From Myxococcus stipitatus (GTDB taxonomy: Bacteria; Myxococcota; Myxococcia; Myxococcales; Myxococcaceae): a DNA stretch of 64,000 nucleotides. The stretch spans positions 2,976,001 to 3,040,000 of the forward strand of contig NZ_CP102770.1 of the NCBI RefSeq assembly GCF_038561935.1, given 5' to 3'. The notes beneath the pieces were generated by a model that worked only from the letters and a program-made list of their open reading frames with translations, had not been told where the DNA came from and searched no databases. The translations under genes and the position numbers were made by a program. Of the stretch, positions 7,937-16,295 are shown one piece after another; the first letter of the stretch is position 1; each line of letters starts with the position of its first letter.

Positions 7937-9286
7937 ATGCACAGGAAGCGAAGTGGAGTCGCCGCGTTGCTGTTGTTGCTGTTCCCCATGCTGGGATGGG
8001 CCTCGGAGCCTCCCAGCCCCGAGGCCGCTCCGTCAGCCCCTCCCCTCGAACCAGCCGCTCGTGAGTGGCACTACTGGATGCGCCTGGAAGCCACGACGCT
8101 GTCGCTGTTGCCGCGCGCTGGTGTGGGTGATGACGAAGGCTTCATCCAGATTGAACCCACCTTCATCCTCGACGGTGGCCCCGAGTTCGGCTTCAACCTG
8201 GGGGCTCCAATTCGTTTCCGGATGTGGGGTGGGAACGACGGCGGGGCGCTCGTGCGTCGCGAGGACTGGGACACGCTCTCGGACTGGGGGCAGCTCGTTC
8301 GTGGACTCTTGTTGGGTTCGGACGACGCGCCCGTGGGCGTCTGGTTCGGGCCGCTGGAGGAACACAAGCTCCTCTCAGGTCATCTGGTCCGTCGCTACTC
8401 CAACCGGACCAATCCGAACTACCACCCGGCCGGTGGCATCTTCACCGGCACGTTGGGGCCTCTCTACACCCAAGCCTTCGCGTCAGACGTGCTGGGGGCG
8501 CGGTTGGTGGGGGCGGAGTTCTCCCTCGACGTAGAGCACATCTTCTTCGGCCAGCCTGAGAAGGGAGGGAGGTACACGCTGGCCCTGTCCGCTGTCCATG
8601 ACTGGGGGCGAGCGGGAGGCCACGCGCCTTCGATGACGCTCGCGCACCTGGATGCGATGGCGATAGTGGTGGCGCGCTCCGACCTGGAGGCCCACTTGCT
8701 TGCCGGGTGGGGCGGTCGTCCTGGTGAGGGCGGCGCGTGGGGAGCTGTCGTGGGTGGAGGGGTGGACTACCTCACGGACAGATTCAACATGCGGCTTCGG
8801 CTGGAAGCGAGGCGCCAGCATGGAGGCTTCCGGCAAGGCTTCTTCGGTGCTGACTACGAGCTGGCGCGCTTCCAGGCGGCGGGCCCTGACGGCGTGCCGC
8901 TCGCGGATGCTCACTTCCCGGACGGCTACTCCGCGTTCGGAGAGGCCATCGTGGAGTGGGATGCCGTCAGCTACGGAGGACCCAACAAGCACCTGAACGT
9001 CTCGGTGGGCGCGGAAGTCTTCTCGTGGGGCCGCGCTGATGTTGACGGGCGTGTGGCGGTGCAGCTCTTCGAGCGCAGCTTGGAAGTGGCGTTGAAGGGG
9101 CTCGCGGTTGGAGCTGGGAAGCCCGGAGCACGCTACCTCGGAGCGGCGGAAGTCCGGTGGAGGTTCCTGGGGGGCAGCCTCTACGCGATGGGGACGGGCG
9201 GCACGCTGTTGTTCCCCACCACCGAAGGGACGTTGCGACCTGGCGCCTTCGCCTCGGTGGGCTTGGGGGTGGACCATGTCCGCTAA
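7937..9286 (+). CDS. Secreted, probably outer-membrane beta-barrel protein of unknown function
   Basis: 449 residues from ATG 7937, chosen because an AGGAG-like site sits upstream and a signal peptide follows directly (MHRKRSGVAALLLLLFPMLG, then WASEPP). The mature part is a long series of alternating hydrophobic strands rich in Gly and aromatic residues, for example YWMRLEATTLSLLP, FGFNLGAPIRFRMWG and FNMRLRLEARRQHGGF. It ends GAFASVGLGVDHVR. This suggests an outer-membrane barrel. No named family is recognised. Its last codons overlap the start of the following lipoprotein by 11 bp, so it is likely co-expressed with the toxin locus and might help place the lipoprotein at the surface (inference). 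Confidence 0.7.
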   Translation: MHRKRSGVAALLLLLFPMLGWASEPPSPEAAPSAPPLEPAAREWHYWMRLEATTLSLLPRAGVGDDEGFIQIEPTFILDGGPEFGFNLGAPIRFRMWGGNDGGALVRREDWDTLSDWGQLVRGLLLGSDDAPVGVWFGPLEEHKLLSGHLVRRYSNRTNPNYHPAGGIFTGTLGPLYTQAFASDVLGARLVGAEFSLDVEHIFFGQPEKGGRYTLALSAVHDWGRAGGHAPSMTLAHLDAMAIVVARSDLEAHLLAGWGGRPGEGGAWGAVVGGGVDYLTDRFNMRLRLEARRQHGGFRQGFFGADYELARFQAAGPDGVPLADAHFPDGYSAFGEAIVEWDAVSYGGPNKHLNVSVGAEVFSWGRADVDGRVAVQLFERSLEVALKGLAVGAGKPGARYLGAAEVRWRFLGGSLYAMGTGGTLLFPTTEGTLRPGAFASVGLGVDHVR

Positions 9287-9512
9287 CGCCCTGTGGCTGT
9301 CGCTGGCCTTGCTCACCACGGGATGCGTTTCGGTGCCTCACGCTCCCGTGCGTGGCCGCACGCTGAACAACACGCCGAGCGCGGCAACACCTCCAGAGGG
9401 GGTGGATATTGCGGGCGACGAACGCCCCGGTGCCTTCGACCCGTCTCCGTACTCCATCGCGGGCTCCTGGCCGCGACAGCGATTCGTGCGTCATGGGGGG
9501 GGCGCGAACTGA
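9276..9512 (+). CDS. Lipoprotein N-terminus of the SitA-like toxin, ending at a frame break
   Basis: 78 residues from ATG 9276, inside the end of the preceding gene. It has a short signal and lipobox: MSANALWLSLALLTTGC, with the lipid-modified Cys at residue 17. The frame stops at TGA 9510-9512, just after a run of eight G at 9495-9502. The DUF2380 toxin body lies one frame over and is already open here. Loss of one G from the run would fuse this signal to the toxin body as one lipoprotein of about 510 residues. Either the locus is interrupted (mutation or sequencing error) or the run is a switch. As written, it encodes only a short secreted peptide. Confidence 0.65.
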   Translation: MSANALWLSLALLTTGCVSVPHAPVRGRTLNNTPSAATPPEGVDIAGDERPGAFDPSPYSIAGSWPRQRFVRHGGGAN

Positions 9513-10812
9513 TGCAACGAAGGCCGCGTCCGGAGCTGTCGGGGGCAGAGCCCAGACCAGCGCCTCGCCACGACAGGCTGTGCTCGACGCCCTCGACGAA
9601 GTGAAGGGTACGCTGGATGGTGTTGAAGGGACCTTCACGAAGTTGGCGGCCCATCGGCCCAGGGCACTCGGTGAGCAGAGCCTGAATGACGACGGCTTGT
9701 TCTCCCGGTTTGTCGAGCATGGCTCCGCTCAAGTGACATGGCTCCGTGGCGGGCTTGGGAGTGCGGCCCGGCTGACGGAAGTGGTCTCGGAAATGGGCGA
9801 CCCGGACATGGAGCTGGGCGTGCTTCGGATGACGGGCCCCAAGCTCCAGGCCACGATGTTCGGGACCCTACTGCTCGCCACCTGGGTGGACTTCCTTCAG
9901 CTCTCGGCCGCCATCATCAAGCACTGCTTCGCATGCAGCGACGAGAAGCTGTTCGTGGACCTTCATCGGGTGCAGCAACTGATGGAGCCCACGATGAAGG
10001 ACCTTGAGTCGCTCGACCCGGAGCGAGTGGAGGCCGCTGCCACGGCGATGCCTGAGTTGATGGGGAAGCTGACCCGGGAGTATGCCGCGCTCCAAGCGCA
10101 GACCCGCGAGAGCATGCGGATGGGGGAGAAGATGCTCACGGCGGCGCAGGTGCTGGAGATGGTGTCCATGATCTCCACGCTGAAGATGTCGCTCCCCCGG
10201 CTGCCTCCAGCCGCACCGGTGACACTCGGCATGAGCCTCGCGATGGGTTCGGGCGGCGTCATGATGGGCTCACGAATCGTCGTCTCCGCGGAGTGGGTGG
10301 AGATGATGCGAAGGCTTGTGCAGGCCGGGGTCATCTCCCTTCCAGCCGTCAACGCGGCCATCCGCATCCACGGCGGACAGGTGATGATGGCGCAGGCGTA
10401 TCAGGACTTGCCCCAGGGCGTGCGTGACGCGCTGGGGGACAGTCCGGAAGTGAGGGGGATGCATGTGACGGGGAAGGCAGGGGCGGGCATGTCGGAGGCC
10501 CCGAAGCACCACGTCATGCCGAAGGAGCACCGGGAGTGGTTCGAGCAGCGCGGCTTCAGGGGCGACCTGGACATCGACCAGTTCTGTGTCCGCCTGGAGA
10601 AGTCCCACCACGAGGCGATTCACGGAGGGGGGAACTGGAAGCTGGGACGCACATGGCCCGGTGAGTGGAATCGGATGATCATGCGTACATTGAGGGCGGC
10701 CGAGGCTAAGACAGGTCGGATGCTGAATCGGAACGAGATCCTGACCATCGTTGGGGACAACATGAAGGAGTACAGAGTTCCGCTGGAGTTCGTCACCGGG
10801 AGAAGCCGATGA
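9409..10812 (+). CDS. DUF2380-type SitA-like polymorphic toxin body (lipobox in another frame)
   Basis: 467 residues from the first ATG; an internal ATG at 9493 is an alternative and neither has a signal peptide. The middle is hydrophobic and helical (GTLLLATWVDFLQLSAAII; APVTLGMSLAMGSGGVMMGS). The C-terminus carries a nuclease-like His motif: KHHVMPKEHREWFEQRGF, then CVRLEKSHHEAIHGGGNW and WPGEWNRMI. This HH...WF...H...IHGGG arrangement marks the myxobacterial DUF2380/SitA-like toxins, which are lipoproteins passed between cells by outer-membrane exchange. A small gene overlaps the 3' end, as an immunity gene would. The missing lipobox is explained by the G8 frame break. Toxin identity is inferred from family knowledge. 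Confidence 0.7.
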   Translation: MRATNAPVPSTRLRTPSRAPGRDSDSCVMGGARTDATKAASGAVGGRAQTSASPRQAVLDALDEVKGTLDGVEGTFTKLAAHRPRALGEQSLNDDGLFSRFVEHGSAQVTWLRGGLGSAARLTEVVSEMGDPDMELGVLRMTGPKLQATMFGTLLLATWVDFLQLSAAIIKHCFACSDEKLFVDLHRVQQLMEPTMKDLESLDPERVEAAATAMPELMGKLTREYAALQAQTRESMRMGEKMLTAAQVLEMVSMISTLKMSLPRLPPAAPVTLGMSLAMGSGGVMMGSRIVVSAEWVEMMRRLVQAGVISLPAVNAAIRIHGGQVMMAQAYQDLPQGVRDALGDSPEVRGMHVTGKAGAGMSEAPKHHVMPKEHREWFEQRGFRGDLDIDQFCVRLEKSHHEAIHGGGNWKLGRTWPGEWNRMIMRTLRAAEAKTGRMLNRNEILTIVGDNMKEYRVPLEFVTGRSR

Positions 10813-11279
10813 GCGACGGAGATGCGTGGCAGGGCAACATCAAGGCCCGCCTGTACGAACGAGCGCGAGAGCGTGGCTACGAGTCAATTACCTCCTTCGC
10901 AAACGACCGTCCCACTGCCTCGTTGGTGGCCCTAGCCGAAGAGCTGGGCCGCGAAGACGTCGCAGGGGTACAGGTTCTAAGTGCCATGCTCTATGAGGCG
11001 GAACAGCGCAGACAGGTCATGCGCTTTGTTCGCGACATCCTTGTGCGCATGTTGTCCCAGAGTCTTCCGGAGGGGTGGCCGACCGTATTGGACGATGCGA
11101 GCCGATTCCAGATTGCTAGGGCTCTGGGCCGTTGGACGGGATACACCCCCGAGACTCACCAGAAACAAGTTGATCGGGCGGGGGACTCGCTTCTCGCCAA
11201 TCCGCCCCCCGCTGGTTGGCGCCCGCTCGGACCTGACGACGAACTTCTCCGGACGCTCCTGCCGGACGACGAAGTCTGA
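10809..11279 (+). CDS. Putative cognate immunity protein (SitI-like position)
   Basis: 156 residues. The ATG overlaps the toxin stop codon (ATGA), so the two are translationally coupled. The protein is small, acidic, soluble and helical, with no signal peptide (MSDGDAWQGNIKARLYERAR at the start, LGPDDELLRTLLPDDEV at the end). No catalytic motif is seen. Its size, lack of an export signal and tight coupling to the toxin are those of an immunity protein, but no known immunity family is recognised. The annotation rests on position. Confidence 0.6.
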   Translation: MSDGDAWQGNIKARLYERARERGYESITSFANDRPTASLVALAEELGREDVAGVQVLSAMLYEAEQRRQVMRFVRDILVRMLSQSLPEGWPTVLDDASRFQIARALGRWTGYTPETHQKQVDRAGDSLLANPPPAGWRPLGPDDELLRTLLPDDEV

Positions 11280-11507
11280 CCGCCCACAGCGTCCTGCCAC
11301 CGTTCGAGTTACGCCGCTGGACGTTGGGCCCCTCTTCACTCGCCTCCTGGGCTAAGTGGAGAGGGGGAGTTTCATTGCCCCCATATAGCCCCTCCCCAGT
11401 GGAATCAGGGGGGAGGAGGCGGGACAGGGCGGGACAACCGCTGGCCGAAATCCCCAGTGAAATCGCGGGTCAAGGCGATCCTGCCTCGGGATTGGGTTGC
11501 TCGGCGC

Positions 11508-11533
11508 AGCGGGTTCGATTCCCGCCGCCTCCA
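11508..11533 (+). other. 3' tRNA/tmRNA-like fragment, candidate attachment site (att)
   Basis: The segment has a perfect T-arm, GCGGG-TTCGATT-CCCGC, followed by the acceptor 3' strand CGCCTCCA. This is the usual 3' end of tmRNA or a tRNA. No D-arm, anticodon arm or matching 5' acceptor is found at a proper distance upstream, so it is a fragment. The sequence then reads CAG, not CCA. A terminator follows directly. Integrating elements leave exactly such a 3' copy at one end. The element would then lie to the left, with the intact RNA gene at its other border outside the window. Confidence 0.6.
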
Positions 11534-11541
11534 CAGAGTGA

Positions 11542-11577
11542 AGCCCAGCAGCCGCGAGGTTGCTGGGCTTTTTGTTT
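11542..11577 (+). terminator. Rho-independent terminator
   Basis: A 12-bp stem, AGCCCAGCAGCC paired with GGTTGCTGGGCT (one G-T pair), is followed by TTTTTGTTT. It sits 9 bp after the tRNA/tmRNA-like fragment and was probably the terminator of the original RNA gene. Confidence 0.85.
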
Positions 11578-12123
11578 GGGCGCAGGGGCCCTCGGTGTGT
11601 CCGTTCGACCTCGACCGACGGCGGGCGCCCTGCGCTGAGCGCGCCTCGTGGTGCCCGGGGGCCTGCGACGCCCCAATCCGGATGAGTGGCCGAAGTTGCG
11701 GGAGTGCGAGCACGGCGGGGGGCAGCTGCTGCCGCTGCGGCTTCCTCGGAGGGTGCGCGCATCCGCCTGCACGCGAACCCGTGGACATGAGCAAGGGGCA
11801 CGTCCCGAATCGTGTGTCGTTGGTTCGGAGGGGACGAGGGTGGATGGCTCCTTGGCGGTTTCATCCAGCGGTGTCTGGGGTTGATGTCAGCAGGGCCATG
11901 TCGAGGTCGCGGCGGTCATCCCGGATGGCCGTGACTTCGATGGGAGCACCATCATCTGGCCGCGAGCCCATTGCGGACTTCTGTGTCCGGAGACTTCGGA
12001 ATTAAGGCCTCCTAGTCAAAAACACAGAGGAATTTATCTTTCCGCCACCTCGGTGAGGAGAACCACCACGCCCTTCTGGGCGAGGCCTGCCCGTTCGCCT
12101 CGCCATTCATTGGGAGAAAGACG
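11578..12123. other. Non-coding gap with degraded sequence
   Basis: Open frames here are short and unlike any family I know. The right part holds one copy of a dispersed repeat (11802-11899). The last 60 bases before 12124 are A/T-richer and may hold the promoter of the deacetylase gene, with GGGAGA as its ribosome binding site. Nothing else is recognised. Confidence 0.5.
11802..11899 (+). repeat. Dispersed repeat, copy A
   Basis: About 98 bases starting gtcccgaatcgtgtgt and ending gtcagcagggccat match 23233-23332 with scattered substitutions and small indels. The two ends are the best conserved. Both copies lie in degraded, transposon-rich sequence. The nature of the repeat is unknown. Confidence 0.7.
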
Positions 12124-13020
12124 ATGTCGCAAGCCACGACTGTTCCTCTGGAGCATGATCGCTTCCCGTATTCCCCCATCGTCGACCGGCCGCCCCTCCA
12201 TCTTCCCAACGGCGCCCGTGTGGCTGTCTGGGTCATCCCTAACGTCGAGCATTTCTATTTCGACCGGCCGTCCAGTTCGCTCATCTCTTCGACCACGAAC
12301 CAGGCGCCGGACGTGCTGAATTATGCTTGGCGGGATTACGGCGTCCGCGTGGGCATCTGGCGCCTGATGGAGGTGATGCAGAAGTATGGCGTGAAGGGCA
12401 CCGTGGCGCTCAACTCGGACGCCATCCAGCATTACCCTCGCATCATCGAGGCGGGAATCCAGCTGGGCTGGGAATGGATGGGCCATGGAAAAACCAACTC
12501 CATCCTGCTCCCGCAGCATTCACCCGAGGAGGAGCGCAAGCACATCTTCTCCGTGGTGGAGACCATCACGAAGAGCACCGGCAAGGCGCCTCGAGGGTGG
12601 CTCGGGCCAGCGCTCAGTGAGTCACTCCACACGCTGGACTACCTGGCCGAGGCGGGCATCCAGTACGTCGCGGACTGGGTGAACGACGAGCAGCCCTACC
12701 CGATGCGAGTGAAGACGGGCCAGATGCTGTCGGTACCGTACGCGCTGGAGCTCAACGACTTCGGCGCCTTCCTGGTGCATGGGCAGAGCGGAGAAGGCTT
12801 CGCGAGGACCATCATCGACCAGTTTGACACCCTCTACGAGGACGGTGCGAAGACGGGCCGCGTGATGGCCATCGCCCTGCATCCGTTCCTGATTGGGCAT
12901 CCGCACCGCAGCAAGTACTTCGCCCAGGCGCTCGCCCACATCACGTCGCGCAAGGACGTATGGGTGACCACCGGTGGAGAGATTGCGGACTGGTACAACA
13001 AGACCATCCTCAATCGCTGA
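12124..13020 (+). CDS. Polysaccharide deacetylase family protein (PuuE/allantoinase-like)
   Basis: 298 residues with GGGAGA 8 bp before ATG 12124. It is a NodB-fold protein of the PuuE-like branch: WRDYGVRVGIWRLMEVMQKY is followed by GVKGTVALNSDAI, then GWEWMGHGKTNS (metal-ligand region), RGWLGPALSES, and IALHPFLIGHPHR carrying C-terminal histidines. No signal peptide, so it is cytoplasmic and may act on a small amide such as a ureide rather than on cell-wall glycan. It stands alone and converges with the next gene across a hairpin. The substrate cannot be told from sequence. Confidence 0.85.
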   Translation: MSQATTVPLEHDRFPYSPIVDRPPLHLPNGARVAVWVIPNVEHFYFDRPSSSLISSTTNQAPDVLNYAWRDYGVRVGIWRLMEVMQKYGVKGTVALNSDAIQHYPRIIEAGIQLGWEWMGHGKTNSILLPQHSPEEERKHIFSVVETITKSTGKAPRGWLGPALSESLHTLDYLAEAGIQYVADWVNDEQPYPMRVKTGQMLSVPYALELNDFGAFLVHGQSGEGFARTIIDQFDTLYEDGAKTGRVMAIALHPFLIGHPHRSKYFAQALAHITSRKDVWVTTGGEIADWYNKTILNR

Positions 13021-13035
13021 CACCGGGCATGGCAA

Positions 13036-13060
13036 TGCCCTCTCCTTGCGAGAGAGGGCA
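13036..13060. terminator. Hairpin between convergent genes
   Basis: A 9-bp perfect stem, TGCCCTCTC pairing with GAGAGGGCA, lies in the 62-bp gap between the convergent deacetylase and secreted-protein genes. The T-tract is weak (CTGCTTTC), so termination strength is uncertain. Confidence 0.6.
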
Positions 13061-13082
13061 CTGCTTTCATGCGCGGCTCGAT

Positions 13083-14708
13083 CTACGGCGTGGGCGGCAT
13101 CGCGCAGCTCTGGCCTGAGCACGAGCAGGTGTCCACGCACCCTCGCAGCAATGACCACATCTGCTCGCTGACCATCTCCGTGCGGTTCCCGCCGTTCTGG
13201 TTCGCACCATGGCTCGCTGGGACGCGACCCAGCGGCGCCTGGGTATCGTGGATGCAGGACCCCTGACCATCGGGCCCGAAGTCCACGCCGTAGCGGTCCC
13301 ATGTGGTGACCGGGGCGCAGACGTCCGGCTGCGTCCAGGCACCCACGTTCACCCAACGGTCGGTGTACTCGAGAATGGTGGCGCGGTTCGCCGCGGGCCA
13401 CGCCTGGGCGAGCGCGGGCATCAGACGCATGAACAGCCCCGTGTACTGCGTGGGCTTGGCCGTGTTGTCCTGGTACGCACCTCCCAGCTCGCCTCCGCCG
13501 TCGATGAGGCCATAGGGGTCACGGATGGTCTTGGTCGAACCCGGGGGCTGGGCCAGGTCCGCCCAATACTCTTCCTCGGAGCCCGCCTCCTGGCCCCACA
13601 GGGCCACGCCGTTGACGCCGCGGTAATAGCTGCCCGTCTCGAAGAACTCCTGTCCCTGGGCCTGGGCCAGGTCCGCGAGCATCTCCGGAGCCTGGAGCAT
13701 GGCCGCCGCGAAGGCGTAGTTCAGGAGCTTGCCGCCACCGTTGCCACCACCGCCGCGCCAGAAGCTGCTGCCCATCTTGTGGTTGGCCCAGACGTCGATG
13801 CCGTGCTGCACCAGCGCGACGAGCACCTTCTGCTTGGCGGCCAGGTCCTGTGCCGCGGAGCAGGGGGCGGTATCACAGACGTCACCCATGTTGAGCCAGG
13901 CGTACAGATGCGTGTCGTACATCCACATGTCCGTGGCCCAAGGACGGCCATAGGGGATGTTGTCCTCCGGAGGCGTGAGGTCGCACACCACGGAGTCGTT
14001 CGTGTAATCCAGGCGCAGGCCCCGGACCCAGGACTCCGCCTCCGTGCGGTTGACCACCTCTGTGAACTGCGAGCGCGGAATTCGCGAGAGGAACTGGGTC
14101 TGCAATTGGTCCGTGGTGAAAGTCGGCTTGTAGGTGCCCACATACGGTGGACGGAACGTCTTCGCCGGATTCGCTGGCGCGGCAGCCACCACCGTGAGCG
14201 CGGCGGCAAAACGGCCACAGGACTTCTCGCCCACCGCGTCACAATCACCCGAGGGATTGTCGGACACGTACTTGACGACGGAGCTGCCGGCGGACGCCGC
14301 ATAGGGGAACGTGAGCGTCTTGTACCCTGTGCTGCTCAAGCGCTTGTCCCAGGGGACCGCGTTGAGGCCCGAGGGATTGACCGCCACGCCGTGACGCCCG
14401 GTGACCTTGGGCGTGATGTCGGTGAGGGTGACCTTCCCGCCCACGGTGGCAGGACTGACGAAATACTCCCCCGTGACGTATTGGCCACAGGCATAGGCTT
14501 GGTTGAACCGGAAGGTGATGCTGTTGGCGGCTCCGGAGGGGGCTGTGACACGCAGGCAGGGGCCTGTGGTGTCCGAGGTGATGGTCCCCGGGTTGCCCGA
14601 GCAACCACAGGCGGCCTGGGCGTCTCCTGGCAGCACGACGAGCAATCCAGCCAGGGAAATGGCCGACAAACAGAATCTTTCCATCCACTGCATGGAACGT
14701 GACGACAT
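13083..14708 (-). CDS. Secreted protein of unknown function
   Basis: 541 residues from ATG 14708, preceded by AAGGGAGAGC. A signal peptide is clear: MERFCLSAISLAGLLVV near residues 9-25, with cleavage after DAQA. The first mature region is Cys-containing and beta-rich (ACGCSGNPGTI; GPCLRVTAPSGAANSITFRF). The second region is helical with many Trp and Tyr residues, such as YGRPWATDMWMYDTHLYAWL, DVWANHKMGSSFWRGGG and QMWSLLRGCVDTCSC. This resembles an extracellular polysaccharide-active alpha/alpha-toroid, but no named family is recognised. Divergent from the SDR region across a long gap. Confidence 0.7.
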   Translation of the reverse strand: MSSRSMQWMERFCLSAISLAGLLVVLPGDAQAACGCSGNPGTITSDTTGPCLRVTAPSGAANSITFRFNQAYACGQYVTGEYFVSPATVGGKVTLTDITPKVTGRHGVAVNPSGLNAVPWDKRLSSTGYKTLTFPYAASAGSSVVKYVSDNPSGDCDAVGEKSCGRFAAALTVVAAAPANPAKTFRPPYVGTYKPTFTTDQLQTQFLSRIPRSQFTEVVNRTEAESWVRGLRLDYTNDSVVCDLTPPEDNIPYGRPWATDMWMYDTHLYAWLNMGDVCDTAPCSAAQDLAAKQKVLVALVQHGIDVWANHKMGSSFWRGGGGNGGGKLLNYAFAAAMLQAPEMLADLAQAQGQEFFETGSYYRGVNGVALWGQEAGSEEEYWADLAQPPGSTKTIRDPYGLIDGGGELGGAYQDNTAKPTQYTGLFMRLMPALAQAWPAANRATILEYTDRWVNVGAWTQPDVCAPVTTWDRYGVDFGPDGQGSCIHDTQAPLGRVPASHGANQNGGNRTEMVSEQMWSLLRGCVDTCSCSGQSCAMPPTP

Positions 14709-15239
14709 GCTCTCCCTTTCGATGTGAGTCGAGGTGCCTGCCTCCGGCACGGGTGACGGCCTGAAAGGCAGGTGTTGGCTACAAGCGGGGATATGCAGGA
14801 AGTCTTGTTATCCGAAACGAGGCAAAAGACGAGAGGAAATTTGATGCGAGGAAAGGCTTGCCCTTGTCATGAACAAACGGTCGGAAGCCTGGCGAGAAAA
14901 CTGATGGGTGCGGGCCTCAATGTGAGGAGTTGAGCCCCCACGGATATACAGTGCCGGCGTTACAGTGGACGGGGAGTGCATTTCTTCGTCTGTCTCTCGG
15001 GGGCGCCACGCTCATGAAATCTTTGATGCGGATTGAACTGTTTCGAGACCGAATGTTTCGCCCTGTTGGGATGGATTCTCGATGCTCTGCACGAGGCGGG
15101 GGTTCTGATTCAAAATTCGTAACACTGCTTTTACTGTAACCGTCAGGAAGCTTTTCCGTCCGAGGGCTGCGACGCGCAGGGGCCCTCAGTGGTCATCCGA
15201 AACCGACCAATGGGGAGGGCCGAGACGGTGACGCCCGGG
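14709..15239. other. Intergenic region without recognised genes
   Basis: This stretch is noticeably more A/T-rich than its surroundings between about 14860 and 15140. It probably carries the promoter of the minus-strand secreted protein near 14720-14800. No ORF resembles a protein. Confidence 0.4.
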
Positions 15240-15400
15240 TGGGACGTCGAGTTCCAACGGACCCGTGGAGAACTGGGGAAAGCTGCTGGGTGACAACGCC
15301 ACCGTGGCCGCCATGTTCGACCGACTGCTGCACCATGCCCACGTCGTCCCCTTCGGCCCTCGCAGCTGGCCGCTGCTTCCCTGCTCGCCTTCTCCTCACC
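15240..15400 (+). pseudogene. IstB (IS21 family helper ATPase) C-terminal remnant
   Basis: The plus strand encodes WGKLLGDNATVAAMFDRLLH followed by HAHVVPF, the very C-terminus of IstB-type ATPases (usual form: WGxxFGDxxxAxAxLDRLLHHxxV). The upstream part is frameshifted and the rest of the gene and element are absent. It is a decayed trace of an IS21 insertion. Confidence 0.75.
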
Positions 15401-15545
15401 TGCTTGGGGGAAACCTCAACGATTCCAGGCCCTTTGCCTCTATCTCCCAGTGAGCTGAGGGCCAGCCACGAGCAGAAAGTGCGCCCGCTGTAACACCCTG
15501 TCGGCTCGTGGGTCCAACCCCCAACTCGAACACGGGAGGTTGCAC

Positions 15546-16295
15546 ATGAAGAAGTTCGCTCAGAAGGTCGCGGTCGTCACCGGGGGCACCAGCGGAATCG
15601 GACTCGCCACTGCGCGGATGCTCGTGGAGGAAGGGGCGAAGGTCGTCGTCTTCGCGCGCTCGGAAGAGGGGCTGGCGGAGACGGTGAAGTCGCTCGGCCC
15701 GAACGCACATGCGGTTCGAGGGGATGTGACTCGCGGGGCGGACCTGGAGCGGCTGTTCCAGGAGACGCGCCAGCGCTTCGGCGGAATCGACATCCTGTTC
15801 GCCAACGCGGCGGTGGTGAAGCTGATGCCCCTGGCCGACACCACCGAGGCGTTTTTCGATGAGCTCGTCGCGGTGAACCTGAAGGGGACGTTCAATACGC
15901 TGCGGCAGGCCATCCCACACCTGAATGACGGCGCGTCGGTGGTGGTGACGACGTCGTGGCTAAACCGCATCGGCTTCGAGGGTTCTAGCGTGCTGAGCAT
16001 GACGAAGGCGGCGCTCCGTTCGCTCGTCCGCGTGGCCGCCGCGGAGCTGGCACCGCGAGGGATTCGCGTCAACGCGGTGTGCCCCGGCGCCATCGAGACC
16101 CCCCTGTGGGGGAAGCTGGGACTCCCCGCCGAGCAGCTCCAGGCCGCGGGGGCGAGCATCACCGCGCAGATTCCGGTGAAGCGCTGGGGCCGCCCCGAGG
16201 AGATTGCCCGCGCCGTGCTGTTCCTCGCGGCGCCGGATTCGTCGTATGTCACGGGCACCGAGCTCGCGGTCGATGGAGGACTGCGCCAGGTATGA
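15546..16295 (+). CDS. SDR family oxidoreductase with Tyr-to-Leu change at the catalytic position
   Basis: 249 residues from ATG 15546, preceded by GGGAGG. Rossmann fold: VVTGGTSGIGLATA binds the cofactor, and FANAAVVKL corresponds to the NNAG motif. The catalytic Ser is likely in VVTTSWLNR. The usual YxxxK reads VLSMTKAALRS, so the Lys is kept but the Tyr is Leu. The end, SSYVTGTELAVDGGLRQV, is typical of classical SDRs. The missing Tyr argues against normal dehydrogenase activity or indicates a shifted active site. The stop overlaps the start of the sigma-factor gene (ATGA), so it may have a regulatory role with it. Confidence 0.85.
   Translation: MKKFAQKVAVVTGGTSGIGLATARMLVEEGAKVVVFARSEEGLAETVKSLGPNAHAVRGDVTRGADLERLFQETRQRFGGIDILFANAAVVKLMPLADTTEAFFDELVAVNLKGTFNTLRQAIPHLNDGASVVVTTSWLNRIGFEGSSVLSMTKAALRSLVRVAAAELAPRGIRVNAVCPGAIETPLWGKLGLPAEQLQAAGASITAQIPVKRWGRPEEIARAVLFLAAPDSSYVTGTELAVDGGLRQV

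Noticed and set aside
9512-9604. Translation restart at the ATG overlapping the lipoprotein stop (9512)
   Set aside because: That ATG is in the third frame and ends at 9604 after 30 codons. It does not lead into the toxin body.
10809-11279. Calling the small gene after the toxin an enzyme such as a NUDIX hydrolase
   Set aside because: No NUDIX box or other catalytic motif is visible; only its position supports a role, as immunity protein.
11415-11533. A complete tRNA, since GGAGGCG at 11415 could pair with CGCCTCC at 11526
   Set aside because: The span is 119 nt with no recognisable D-arm or anticodon arm, too long for even Ser or Sec tRNA and too short for tmRNA. A 3' fragment explains it better.
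13209-14702. Plus-strand open frame of 497 codons
   Set aside because: It is antisense to the secreted protein that has a good signal peptide and ribosome binding site.
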